A DNA stretch of 64,000 nt from Clostridioides difficile (GTDB taxonomy: Bacteria; Bacillota; Clostridia; Peptostreptococcales; Peptostreptococcaceae). Location: the NCBI GenBank assembly GCA_012955965.1, contig JABBZI010000011.1, positions 1 through 64,000 on the forward strand, given 5' to 3'. The translations under genes were made by a program, and so were the position numbers. The notes below the pieces were generated by a model, which did no database searches, was not told where the DNA came from, and was given only the letters and a program-made list of their open reading frames with translations. Position 1 is the stretch's first letter; each line of letters starts with the position of its first letter. This document shows, piece after piece, positions 38,284 to 46,478 of the stretch.

Positions 38284-39846
38284 CTAAAATCTTCTCCTCT
38301 TTCCAAAAATTTTTTTAAGTAAAGGTATCTCATCTTCAAGTGAATTTAATCTAAGGTCATATACCATTTTATCCAATCTGTGCACATCAATCAATTGGTT
38401 ATTTATAACATTCTCTATATTATTTTCTCCTCCTGGACATAAAATAATAATATCAAACCCAATTTTACTTAGTAAAAGCATAAGAAAAACTATTTCTTTA
38501 TCAAATACTATACTCTTGTACATATATATAATCAATTTTGGATTTATAAGAGAATAATCAAAATTATTCATCATATGAACAAACTTCTTATCCATATGAA
38601 GTACTGTAAACAGACCTTTTATCTTGTCTTCTCCACTTAGACCATTCAAGAACATGTTTCCTTCTAATAACTCTTCTACTTTTTCTAAAATCATAATTTG
38701 TTGATTTAATGTCAAGGTTGAAATAGAATAATCTTTATTATTTAAAATAGAATTTTTATCTATAACACCTTTTGAATTTAGTAAAAAAGACAAACTAAAA
38801 GCATCTCTTGTAAATTCTTTTGAAAATTTGTCTATATCTCCATTAAATTCAATAAATGTTGAACTTTCCGAATCTCTTAATAAATCTAAAAACTTTATAT
38901 ATTCATTTTTATCATTATATATTCCATTAATCTTAGAAAGAAAATTTGGAACTTCTACAGTAGCATCATTAAACTTAAATCCTGGTCTTAATTTTAATGG
39001 CTGATTCCAGTATATTGATATTTCATCAACAGTTGAACTTAAAAGCAAATTTTTTATTTTTCTATCTTGAAGTTGCCAAGGTTTTATAAATCCTGCATCA
39101 TTTAATAATTCTTCACTTATACGTTTTGATGCTTCAGCTCCAACAGTAAAAGCTTTTTTTACAGAACCTTTATCTATTTTTTCTCCTAAGATAACCCTTT
39201 CTTCAAAAGCAATTTTTTCTTCTATTATATTGGCTTCTTCAAACTCTATCTTGTATTTTTCTAGGTTTAAAATATTTATATTGCTCTTTGAATTTGGGTT
39301 AAGATATAAAACATCAAAGCCTGCCAAGTACAATATTAAGAGTAGATAAACTTCATGCTTTTTTATATCCCCATAAAATATTACTTTTGGAGCCTCATTT
39401 TTATTTATATCTAAAGCACCGATATAGATTTTTATCCATGCCATTATTTTCACTATAAAATTTTGTTTAACTCTATCATTGGTAAATTCTTTTTCTTCCT
39501 CTTTTAACACTTTATCTATAGCTTTCTTTAATTTATAATCAATCTCATCGAACCCCAAAATATTTATATCCACATCTTCCATGCTATTTCTATATTTTTT
39601 AAGTCCATTTTTAAAATAATTTATAATATCAAAATCACTAGGATTTGCTATAGCATCAGTAAATAAAACAATATCTTTTTTACTATCAATATTTTGTTTT
39701 GTCTTAAATATCTCAAGATTGTACAAAATCTCATCTTCTAAACCAATATATGAAATAAAATAACTTAGATATCCTTTTGAAGGAGTGTAGTTTCCTCTGT
39801 CTGATTGGCTGGAGAATATTTTTTCAAATACCTTTGAGTCACCCAT
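38284..39846 (-). CDS. yceG: YceG-family Ter-operon protein
   Basis: A 520-residue protein of the YceG-like family found next to TelA and TerD genes. It has no membrane segment and no catalytic motif that I recognise. Landmarks are YLSYFISYIGLEDEILYN near the N terminus, the block KIMAWIKIYIGAL to PKVIFYGDIKKHEVYLLLILYLAGFDVLYLNPNSK (about 150-215), and a C-terminal repeat of the same kind (FDKEIVFLMLLLSKIGFDIIILCPGGENN, about 455-485). The protein thus appears to contain two related halves. The ATG follows GGGAGGAT. A partial paralogue is fused to a protease at 44922-46358. Confidence 0.85.
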   Translation of the reverse strand: MGDSKVFEKIFSSQSDRGNYTPSKGYLSYFISYIGLEDEILYNLEIFKTKQNIDSKKDIVLFTDAIANPSDFDIINYFKNGLKKYRNSMEDVDINILGFDEIDYKLKKAIDKVLKEEEKEFTNDRVKQNFIVKIMAWIKIYIGALDINKNEAPKVIFYGDIKKHEVYLLLILYLAGFDVLYLNPNSKSNINILNLEKYKIEFEEANIIEEKIAFEERVILGEKIDKGSVKKAFTVGAEASKRISEELLNDAGFIKPWQLQDRKIKNLLLSSTVDEISIYWNQPLKLRPGFKFNDATVEVPNFLSKINGIYNDKNEYIKFLDLLRDSESSTFIEFNGDIDKFSKEFTRDAFSLSFLLNSKGVIDKNSILNNKDYSISTLTLNQQIMILEKVEELLEGNMFLNGLSGEDKIKGLFTVLHMDKKFVHMMNNFDYSLINPKLIIYMYKSIVFDKEIVFLMLLLSKIGFDIIILCPGGENNIENVINNQLIDVHRLDKMVYDLRLNSLEDEIPLLKKIFGKRRRF

Positions 39847-39877
39847 AATTATCCTCCCAATTTAAATGTTTATTTAG

Positions 39878-39909
39878 AACTGACTCAAAATACATATTTT
39901 GAGTCAGTT
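39878..39909. repeat. Near-perfect palindrome between the P-ATPase and yceG
   Basis: Two 15-base arms separated by two bases. On the transcribed minus strand there is no T-run after it, so it is not a good terminator for the operon; a T-run exists on the plus strand. It may be an mRNA processing or stability hairpin or an internal operator. Confidence 0.6.
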
Positions 39910-39932
39910 TGTTATTTTTTTAAAAATTTATT

Positions 39933-42698
39933 TTATGCAGCCTTTTTTGGTTTTACTAGTCTTATTATACATTTTACAATTTCATTAACTACAACCACAC
40001 TTGCTGCTACACATAGAACTTTTACCCATGTCATAACATCCATAGCTACAGAGTTAAAGAAATCTTGGAATAGTTGAGTAAATATTACTTGTGCAATTCC
40101 TGTTAAAACTATTATTTGTAGTGCTAATTTGTTATGTGTAAAGTTTGGAAAAATACTATCTGCATTAAATTCTCTACAGTTAAACGCATTAAACAATGCA
40201 CTAAAGGCAAACAATGCAAACATTACAGTACCTTTGTGAGCTTCATCAACTCCTAAGAAGTTAAATGTAGATTGTAACATTAGTATTGTTGTTATATAGA
40301 TTGCATTTAATACTATTGTATATACCATTGATTTAGAAATTATATTAGCTTTTCTATCAACAGGTTTTCTATTTAATACATGGTTTCTAACAGGCTCTAG
40401 ACCTAATGCTAGTGCTGGTGGACCATCCATAATTATGTTTACCCATAATAATTGTATTGTAGTAAATGGCATCTCTTGTCCCATTACCTGAGATATTATA
40501 GCCACTAAAAAGGCAATTACATTTACTGTTAATTGGAATTGAACGAATCTTTGGAAGTTATCATAAATTCCTCTACCCCATTTAATACCCTTTACAATAG
40601 TACTAAAACTATCATCAGTTAAAATTATATCTGCTGCGTTTTTAGATACCTCTGTACCAGAGATACCCATTGCTATACCGACATCTGCTTTTGAAAGTGC
40701 TGGAGCATCATTTATACCATCACCTGTTACTGCAACAACATCCCCACTCTTTTGTAAAGCTGAAACTATTCTCATTTTACTATCTGGCTTACTTCTTGCA
40801 ACTATTGAGATAGTTTGTATCTCTTCTTTTAACTCTTCATCATCTAAAGTGTCTATATATGAAGCTTCAACTGCTCTCATATTTCCTTTTAATAAACCTA
40901 ATTCTTCACCTATAGCCCTTGCTGTGTTTATATTATCTCCTGTAAGCATTTTTACAGAAACACCAGCTTTGTTTGCTGTATTTACAGACTCTATAACATC
41001 TTTTCTAAGTGGGTCTCTTATACCAACAAAACCACTGAATACTAAATTACTTTCCATTGCACTAACATTCATAGCATCACTTTCAGCAGTTACTGCTGCT
41101 TCTTCTTCAGCTTGTGAGATTTCTTTATATGCAAAACCTAGAGTTCTCATTGATTTTATTTGTAATTTTTTTATTTCTTCTAAAATCTCATGTTTTATAT
41201 TTTCAGTTATTGGAATTATGTCTTTTCCTCTTTGAATATGTGAACATAACTCAAGTAAAACTTCTGGTGCTCCTTTTGATAATAATACATGATTATTATC
41301 TTGACCCATGACAGAAGTCATTCTTTTTGAATCAGAAGTAAAAGGATTTTGAGCTACTATACTACAATCTTTTCTAAATTGTCTATAGTCTACATTTTTA
41401 TAGTATAAAAGTAATGCACATTCAGTAGCACTTCCCAAATATTTAATATCTCCATCGTTATGCTCTATATCAGCTGTAGAGTTTATCATACAGTTTTCTT
41501 CAAAATAACTATTTATTTCTTCTTCTGGACTTTCAATATATCTTCCATCAATATATGCAACTTCTACAGTCATTCTATTTTCAGTTAATGTACCAGTTTT
41601 ATCTGAACATATTACAGAAACAGAACCTATAGTTTCACAAGCTTCTTTTTTAGTAACTAATGCATTTATTTTGGCCATTTTTTGCATTGTTATTGCAAGT
41701 GTCATATTTATCATAGTTGGAAGACCTTCTGGTACTGCTGCAACTATTAACGCAACACATACTGTAAATGCCGTTTTAACAGGGTCTATTGATTCTAAAA
41801 ATGGTAATATTCCAGACATATCTACATTTAATACATTCTTACTTACCATTTGAAAAACCATAAATATAAATAATAATCCTGCTACTGCACTAGAAACTTT
41901 AGCTATTAATCCACCTAAATTTCCAAGTTTTATCTGAAGTGGAGTTTGCTCATCTGTATCTGATAAGTTTTGAGCTATTTTACCCATCTCACTGCTATCT
42001 CCAATTGAAGTTACAACTAGAGTTCCTCTACCATAAGCTATAAGGGTACCACCAAATACCATATTTATTTGTTTTGCAGGTATTGGTTCTTGTACTACTA
42101 ATGCTCCTTTAGATTCTATTTCTTCCATAGAAACTACTACATCACACTTTTTAGATACATCATCAGATTCCCCAGTTAGCATATCTTCTCTAACTTTAAG
42201 ATTTATAGTCTCTATAAGTCTACCATCAGCAGGTACCATGTCACCAGTTTCGATATATACTATATCTCCTGGTACCAATTCACTTTTAGAGACTTGATGT
42301 ACTTCTCCATCTCTTAATACTTTAACTTCTATGTTTTCAGTCAACTTAGAAAGTGCATCTGCTGCTTTCTTAGAACGACCTTCTGTAATCATACCTATTG
42401 CTATACCTATTGCTATAGCTCCTACTATCCCTATTGCATCATGAGTTTCTCCAATTACTGCACTTACTACTGCTGCAATAATCAAAATAACTATCATTGG
42501 TTCGCTTAAACTGTCTTTTAAATCATCCCAAAAGCTTCCTTCTTCTTTTGGTGTAAACTCATTTAAACCATACTTTTCTCTTCTTTTTTTGACTTCTGAT
42601 TCTGATAAACCTTTTTCAGGGTTAACAGATAAGTCCTCTATTACCTCTTCTTTATCTACATTATAATATTTGATATCATTATTAAATTCCATATGCAC
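39933..42698 (-). CDS. Calcium-type P2 P-ATPase in the Ter operon
   Basis: A cation ATPase of about 921 residues of the SERCA/PMR1-like type. It has an N-terminal cation ATPase domain, TGES (about 176), helix-4 motif VAAVPEGLPT, phosphorylated Asp in CSDKTGTLTENRM (about 366), VTGDGINDAPALSKADVGIAM, and the C-terminal NIIMDGPPALALG and cation-ATPase domain. Ten membrane helices are expected. Its start overlaps the end of the TerD gene: the GTG at 42698 has AGGA six bases ahead; a TTG at 42704 and ATG at 42692 are alternatives. It takes the place usually held by the TerC membrane protein, and Ca2+ handling would fit the Ca2+-binding TerD proteins. Confidence 0.9.
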   Translation of the reverse strand: MHMEFNNDIKYYNVDKEEVIEDLSVNPEKGLSESEVKKRREKYGLNEFTPKEEGSFWDDLKDSLSEPMIVILIIAAVVSAVIGETHDAIGIVGAIAIGIAIGMITEGRSKKAADALSKLTENIEVKVLRDGEVHQVSKSELVPGDIVYIETGDMVPADGRLIETINLKVREDMLTGESDDVSKKCDVVVSMEEIESKGALVVQEPIPAKQINMVFGGTLIAYGRGTLVVTSIGDSSEMGKIAQNLSDTDEQTPLQIKLGNLGGLIAKVSSAVAGLLFIFMVFQMVSKNVLNVDMSGILPFLESIDPVKTAFTVCVALIVAAVPEGLPTMINMTLAITMQKMAKINALVTKKEACETIGSVSVICSDKTGTLTENRMTVEVAYIDGRYIESPEEEINSYFEENCMINSTADIEHNDGDIKYLGSATECALLLYYKNVDYRQFRKDCSIVAQNPFTSDSKRMTSVMGQDNNHVLLSKGAPEVLLELCSHIQRGKDIIPITENIKHEILEEIKKLQIKSMRTLGFAYKEISQAEEEAAVTAESDAMNVSAMESNLVFSGFVGIRDPLRKDVIESVNTANKAGVSVKMLTGDNINTARAIGEELGLLKGNMRAVEASYIDTLDDEELKEEIQTISIVARSKPDSKMRIVSALQKSGDVVAVTGDGINDAPALSKADVGIAMGISGTEVSKNAADIILTDDSFSTIVKGIKWGRGIYDNFQRFVQFQLTVNVIAFLVAIISQVMGQEMPFTTIQLLWVNIIMDGPPALALGLEPVRNHVLNRKPVDRKANIISKSMVYTIVLNAIYITTILMLQSTFNFLGVDEAHKGTVMFALFAFSALFNAFNCREFNADSIFPNFTHNKLALQIIVLTGIAQVIFTQLFQDFFNSVAMDVMTWVKVLCVAASVVVVNEIVKCIIRLVKPKKAA

Positions 42699-43311
42699 AC
42701 TCAATCCTGTCTAAATTTTGCATTACTTCCTTAAGACCTGCATCCTTTGTTCCTTCACCTATTGCTTTAAATTGCCAACTTCCATCTTTTCTATATATAG
42801 CTCCTACTATAAGAGTCGTTTTCTCAGAATAGTTATCAGATAGATTATATTTAGCTATTTCTTTCTTATTGCTTTGGTCTTCAACTCTTATATAGGCATT
42901 TTCTATCATACCAAAGTGTTGTTTTCTATCCACACAATTGTATATATTTACTACAAACAATAATTTGTGAATATTTGATGGAACCTTATCCAAATTAACT
43001 AGGATTTGTTCATCATCGCCTGTACCTTCACCAGTTAAATTGTCTCCTGTATGCAATATTGACTTACAGGCACTTTTTAGATTCCCAAAATAAATCAAAT
43101 CTTTTATTCCACTTAATTTTCCTTCTTGATTAAGCATAAATACAGATGCATCACAATCTATATCAGCTTGTCCTCCACCAAATAGAGATTTAAAAAATCC
43201 TCCACCTGTTTGTTGCACAGGGTCCCATCCTAAACCTACAAGTATATTACTCAGTCCAGGGTTCGATTTTTTTAAATCTATTTTATCACCTTTTGATAAA
43301 TTAATCGACAT
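42682..43311 (-). CDS. TerD-family stress protein (third paralogue)
   Basis: A 209-residue TerD-domain protein. It starts [31 protein letters not shown] and carries TGEGTGDDEQILVNL, where one Asp of the usual calcium-binding GEGDGDDE is Thr. A glycine-rich insert (GGGFFKSLFGGGQADIDCD) distinguishes it from the other two. The ATG at 43311 has GTGGAGG seven bases before it; the reading frame extends five codons upstream without a site. TerD proteins bind Ca2+ and are thought to form a membrane-associated stress complex. Its end overlaps the P-ATPase start. Confidence 0.9.
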   Translation of the reverse strand: MSINLSKGDKIDLKKSNPGLSNILVGLGWDPVQQTGGGFFKSLFGGGQADIDCDASVFMLNQEGKLSGIKDLIYFGNLKSACKSILHTGDNLTGEGTGDDEQILVNLDKVPSNIHKLLFVVNIYNCVDRKQHFGMIENAYIRVEDQSNKKEIAKYNLSDNYSEKTTLIVGAIYRKDGSWQFKAIGEGTKDAGLKEVMQNLDRIECAYGI

Positions 43312-43339
43312 ACTAAACCTCCACAAAATTTTATATAAT

Positions 43340-43368
43340 ATAACCTATACATTATTTGTATAGGTTAT
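43340..43368. repeat. Hairpin between two terD genes
   Basis: Perfect 12-bp arms (43340-43351 and 43357-43368) with a 5-base loop and an AT-rich tail on the minus strand. A weak attenuator or mRNA processing site that could lower expression of downstream genes. Confidence 0.55.
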
Positions 43369-43396
43369 TTATATTTAATATATTATATTACTCAAA

Positions 43397-43975
43397 TTAA
43401 ACATTTAATCCATAATTTCTACAAAGTGCTTCTAAACCACCTTCAAAACCTGCTCCAACTGCATTAAACTTCCATTCTCCATTATACTTATATATCTCAC
43501 ATACTGTAATTGCAGTTTCTATACTAAATTCTTCACCCAAGTCATATCTTAATATTTCTTCATCATTTTCAGAATTTAAAACTCTTATATATGAATTACT
43601 TACTTGTCCAAAATTTTGTCTTCTTTCAGCAGCTTCATATATTGTAACTGTTACAGCTATCTTTTGAATATGCTTTGGCATTACATCTAAATTTACTAGT
43701 ATTTCTTCGTCATCTCCATCGCCTTCACCAGTTCTATTATCACCTAAATGTTCAACTGCTCCAGATGTATGTTTTAAGTTATTATAGAATATAAAATCTT
43801 CATCTTTTTCAACTCTTTGTGATTCTCCTACCATGAAAACACTTACATCTAGGTCATAATCATATCCACTATCAAATGAATTTGTATCCCAACCTAGCCC
43901 AAGTTTTATATTTTTAAGACCTGGATTTCCTTTAGTTAAATCAATTTTTTGTCCTTTTTTTAATACTATAGCCAT
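43397..43975 (-). CDS. TerD/TerE-family stress protein (second paralogue)
   Basis: A 192-residue TerD-domain protein with [32 protein letters not shown] at the start, [10 protein letters not shown], and an intact acidic run [17 protein letters not shown] (about 95-111). It ends [21 protein letters not shown], typical of TerD/TerE. The ATG follows GAGGGGGT. It is very similar to the first paralogue, suggesting local duplication. Confidence 0.93.
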   Translation of the reverse strand: MAIVLKKGQKIDLTKGNPGLKNIKLGLGWDTNSFDSGYDYDLDVSVFMVGESQRVEKDEDFIFYNNLKHTSGAVEHLGDNRTGEGDGDDEEILVNLDVMPKHIQKIAVTVTIYEAAERRQNFGQVSNSYIRVLNSENDEEILRYDLGEEFSIETAITVCEIYKYNGEWKFNAVGAGFEGGLEALCRNYGLNV

Positions 43976-44012
43976 GGAAAATACCCCCTCTAGTTTATTA
44001 TTATATTTGAAA

Positions 44013-44591
44013 TTATAAGTTTATTCCAAAGTTTCCACATAGTGCAGCAAGACCACCTTCAAAACCAGAGCCTAGTGCATTAAACTTCCATTCTCCATTA
44101 TGCTTATATATTTCAGCTACTACTATAGCTGTTTCTATACTAAAATCTTCTCCTAGTTCATACTTTATTAATTCTTCGTTTGTATCTTTATCTACTATTC
44201 TTATATAAGAATTAATTACTTGTCCAAAATTCTGTTTTCTTTCTGTTGCATCATGAATTGTAACTGTAAAAGAAATCTTGCTTATTTCTCCAGGAATCTT
44301 AGATAAATCAACAACTATTTGTTCATCATCTCCATCACCTTCACCAGTTCTGTTATCTCCTAGATGTTCAACTGCTCCAGATGTATGTTTTAAATTATTG
44401 TAAAATACAAAATCTCCATCATTAGTAACACTTCCACTTGCTCCTGTTAAAAACGCTGCTGTATCTAAATCAAAGTCAAATCCACCATCATACTTGTTAG
44501 TATCCCATCCTAAACCTACTAAAATATTTTTAAGGCCTGGATTTCCTTTAGTTAAATCAACCTTTTGGCCTTTTGATAATGTTATACCCAT
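44013..44591 (-). CDS. TerD/TerE-family stress protein (first paralogue)
   Basis: A 192-residue TerD-domain protein and first gene of the long Ter operon. It begins [32 protein letters not shown], contains [17 protein letters not shown] and ends [21 protein letters not shown]. The acidic run is the Ca2+-binding site known in TerD structures. The ATG follows AAGGGAGCG. It lies 37 bases before the second paralogue, so they share a transcript. Confidence 0.93.
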   Translation of the reverse strand: MGITLSKGQKVDLTKGNPGLKNILVGLGWDTNKYDGGFDFDLDTAAFLTGASGSVTNDGDFVFYNNLKHTSGAVEHLGDNRTGEGDGDDEQIVVDLSKIPGEISKISFTVTIHDATERKQNFGQVINSYIRIVDKDTNEELIKYELGEDFSIETAIVVAEIYKHNGEWKFNALGSGFEGGLAALCGNFGINL

Positions 44592-44660
44592 AATTTATCG
44601 CTCCCTTGTTAATTTTAGCTAAACAAATCTTGCTAATTATTTATCTTTTTCTTTAATCAT

Positions 44661-44688
44661 ATTATATCATTTTTTATTCATTTGTGAA
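44661..44688 (-). promoter_or_regulatory. Candidate promoter of the Ter operon
   Basis: On the minus strand TTCACA (44683-44688) and TATAAT (44661-44666) are spaced 16 bases, 70 bases before the first TerD start. Confidence 0.55.
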
Positions 44689-44748
44689 GAAAACTTACTT
44701 GATATTTTTAAAATATAATTAAAAAAATGTTTATATTTCTTACTTTTT

Positions 44749-44790
44749 ACATAGATTTTACATACTCTACTAAATATGTAAAATCTATGT
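44749..44790. promoter_or_regulatory. 16-bp inverted repeat between the Ter operon and the protease gene
   Basis: Perfect 16-base arms (44749-44764 and 44775-44790) around a 10-base spacer, lying between the two divergent promoters (44661-44688 minus and 44839-44867 plus). Its position suits a shared operator. It has no T-run typical of a terminator. Confidence 0.55.
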
Positions 44791-44838
44791 TTAATATGTA
44801 ATTATATATCATTTGTATGAACAAGTACATATTTTATT

Positions 44839-44867
44839 TTGAAACTACAAAATTCTTGTACTATATT
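44839..44867 (+). promoter_or_regulatory. Candidate promoter of the YceG-protease gene
   Basis: TTGAAA (44839-44844) and TATATT (44862-44867) spaced 17 bases, 55 bases before the ATG. This promoter lies within a longer open frame, which argues for the downstream start. Confidence 0.5.
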
Positions 44868-44921
44868 GTTTTAAGTTGTTTTATAATAGATTATATCATA
44901 TTATTTTATAGGAGAAAAAAT

Positions 44922-46358
44922 ATGCTTTGTACTATTAAACCATTAAAGATATTAATAAAAAAATCACATGAACCTATAATTGAATTTATGTCTAACATGC
45001 CATATACAAACAAAAGCTCTTCATATATTAAGGAGGTCTACTTTACACGATATATAGGTGTTGATAATTCAATTGATAAGTACATAGAAAAAATTAAAAA
45101 GATAGACAATTATTTTTTTAATAATCCAACAATTCCTTATATTAGATTGAGTAACTTAAATATGAGTTTTAACAAATCACAAACAGATAATATGCTTAAA
45201 ATTTTTGATACTTATGATAAATCTAAATTTAACAGTTGGAATTTATATAATATTGACTTTCCATGCAAGATAGAAAATGATACTTTAGATTGGACTAAAA
45301 AGATTGCATTTAAAAATACATTAGATTTATTTGATAAGAGTATGCCAAATTCAACACCTTCTATTGTTAAAAATTTTGCTGTTAAACTTTTGTGTTGGAT
45401 AGAATACTTTCTACCTAATTTATTTTATAACAAAATAAAAACTACTATCTCACCAAAAATAGTATACTTTGGAAATATCAAAAGACAAGAACTTTTTTTC
45501 TTATATTTTTTATCACAACTTGGATGCGATATTTTATATTTAAATCCATGTAAAGATATTCTTGATTTATATCCTGAATGTTCAAATTTTTCTACTCTAT
45601 TTGAACTTTCTAAAAAAAGCACAGATATATTAGAAATACCTTTTGAAAAATCTGTTTCCAATATAAACTATAAAGAAAATACCAATAAAACTTACACTTC
45701 TACAGATAAACCTAACTCTGAAAATACTTTTATTAACATAAAGCATACACCTAAAAAACCTATACAAAATAAGGAAATGGAACTTTCTTATGAAGAACTT
45801 GCAAAATTATCATCTTCTGTTGTTATGATTGTTGTGTGTAATAATGAAAATAAGCCATTTAAGAGTGGTTCTGGGGTAGTAATAAATAATGAAGGTTATA
45901 TACTCACAAATCTTCATGTAGTTAATGATGGGTACTCATTTTTAGTTAGATTTGAAAATGATGATAATGTTTATACCTCTTACCAAATTATAAAGTATCA
46001 TACAGATTATGATTTAGCTGTAATAAAGGTTGATAGAAAATGTAAGCCAATACCCATTAATATTAGTAAAAAGCCTGTAAGAGGTCAAAAAATAGTTGCA
46101 ATTGGAAGCCCTTTAGGTCTTTTCAATACAGTTTCAGATGGAATTATATCAGCTTTTCGTGATTTTGAAACAGTTCAAATGATACAATTTACAGCTCCAA
46201 TCTCTAGTGGTAGTTCAGGTGGAGCACTTTTAGATATGTTTGGAAATTTACTAGGTTTGATTTCTGCTGGTTATGATGATGGCCAAAACTTAAATTTAGC
46301 AGTAGAAAGTAATCTTGTCAAAATGTTTGCCAATAATTTTATTGAAATAATAAAATAA
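44922..46358 (+). CDS. YceG-like domain fused to an HtrA/trypsin-like serine protease
   Basis: A 478-residue two-domain protein. Residues about 30-245 match the N-terminal half of the YceG protein encoded at 38284-39846: YFTRYIGVDNSIDKYIEK resembles its YFISYIGLEDEI stretch, and PKIVYFGNIKRQEL...GCDILYLNP parallels PKVIFYGDIKKHEV...GFDVLYLNP. After a polar linker (about 245-290) comes a trypsin-fold protease with catalytic His332 (TNLHVVND), Asp364 (DYDLAVI) and Ser432 (SSGSSGG). There is no signal peptide, membrane helix or PDZ domain, so it should be cytosolic. The ATG at 44922 has GGAGAAAAAAT ahead; a longer frame starting at 44817 has none. It is divergent from the Ter operon. Confidence 0.88.
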   Translation: MLCTIKPLKILIKKSHEPIIEFMSNMPYTNKSSSYIKEVYFTRYIGVDNSIDKYIEKIKKIDNYFFNNPTIPYIRLSNLNMSFNKSQTDNMLKIFDTYDKSKFNSWNLYNIDFPCKIENDTLDWTKKIAFKNTLDLFDKSMPNSTPSIVKNFAVKLLCWIEYFLPNLFYNKIKTTISPKIVYFGNIKRQELFFLYFLSQLGCDILYLNPCKDILDLYPECSNFSTLFELSKKSTDILEIPFEKSVSNINYKENTNKTYTSTDKPNSENTFINIKHTPKKPIQNKEMELSYEELAKLSSSVVMIVVCNNENKPFKSGSGVVINNEGYILTNLHVVNDGYSFLVRFENDDNVYTSYQIIKYHTDYDLAVIKVDRKCKPIPINISKKPVRGQKIVAIGSPLGLFNTVSDGIISAFRDFETVQMIQFTAPISSGSSGGALLDMFGNLLGLISAGYDDGQNLNLAVESNLVKMFANNFIEIIK

Positions 46359-46385
46359 ATGTATCCATATAAATTTTTAATAAAA

Positions 46386-46442
46386 TAGCCAGAACTAAAT
46401 TCCTGATATATATTATTATCAAGAACTTAGTTCTGGCTATTC
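46386..46442. terminator. Bidirectional terminator after the YceG-protease gene
   Basis: 15-bp arms with GCCAGAAC/GTTCTGGC core and a long loop, A/T-rich flanks, lying between convergent genes. Confidence 0.78.
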
Positions 46443-46478
46443 TAAAATGCAATACATTAAGGAAAATATAATACACGA

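Noticed and set aside
44817-44921. N-terminal extension adding a membrane helix to the YceG-protease
   Set aside because: No ribosome site precedes the upstream ATG, while the ATG at 44922 has a good one and a promoter -10 lies at 44862-44867 inside the extension.
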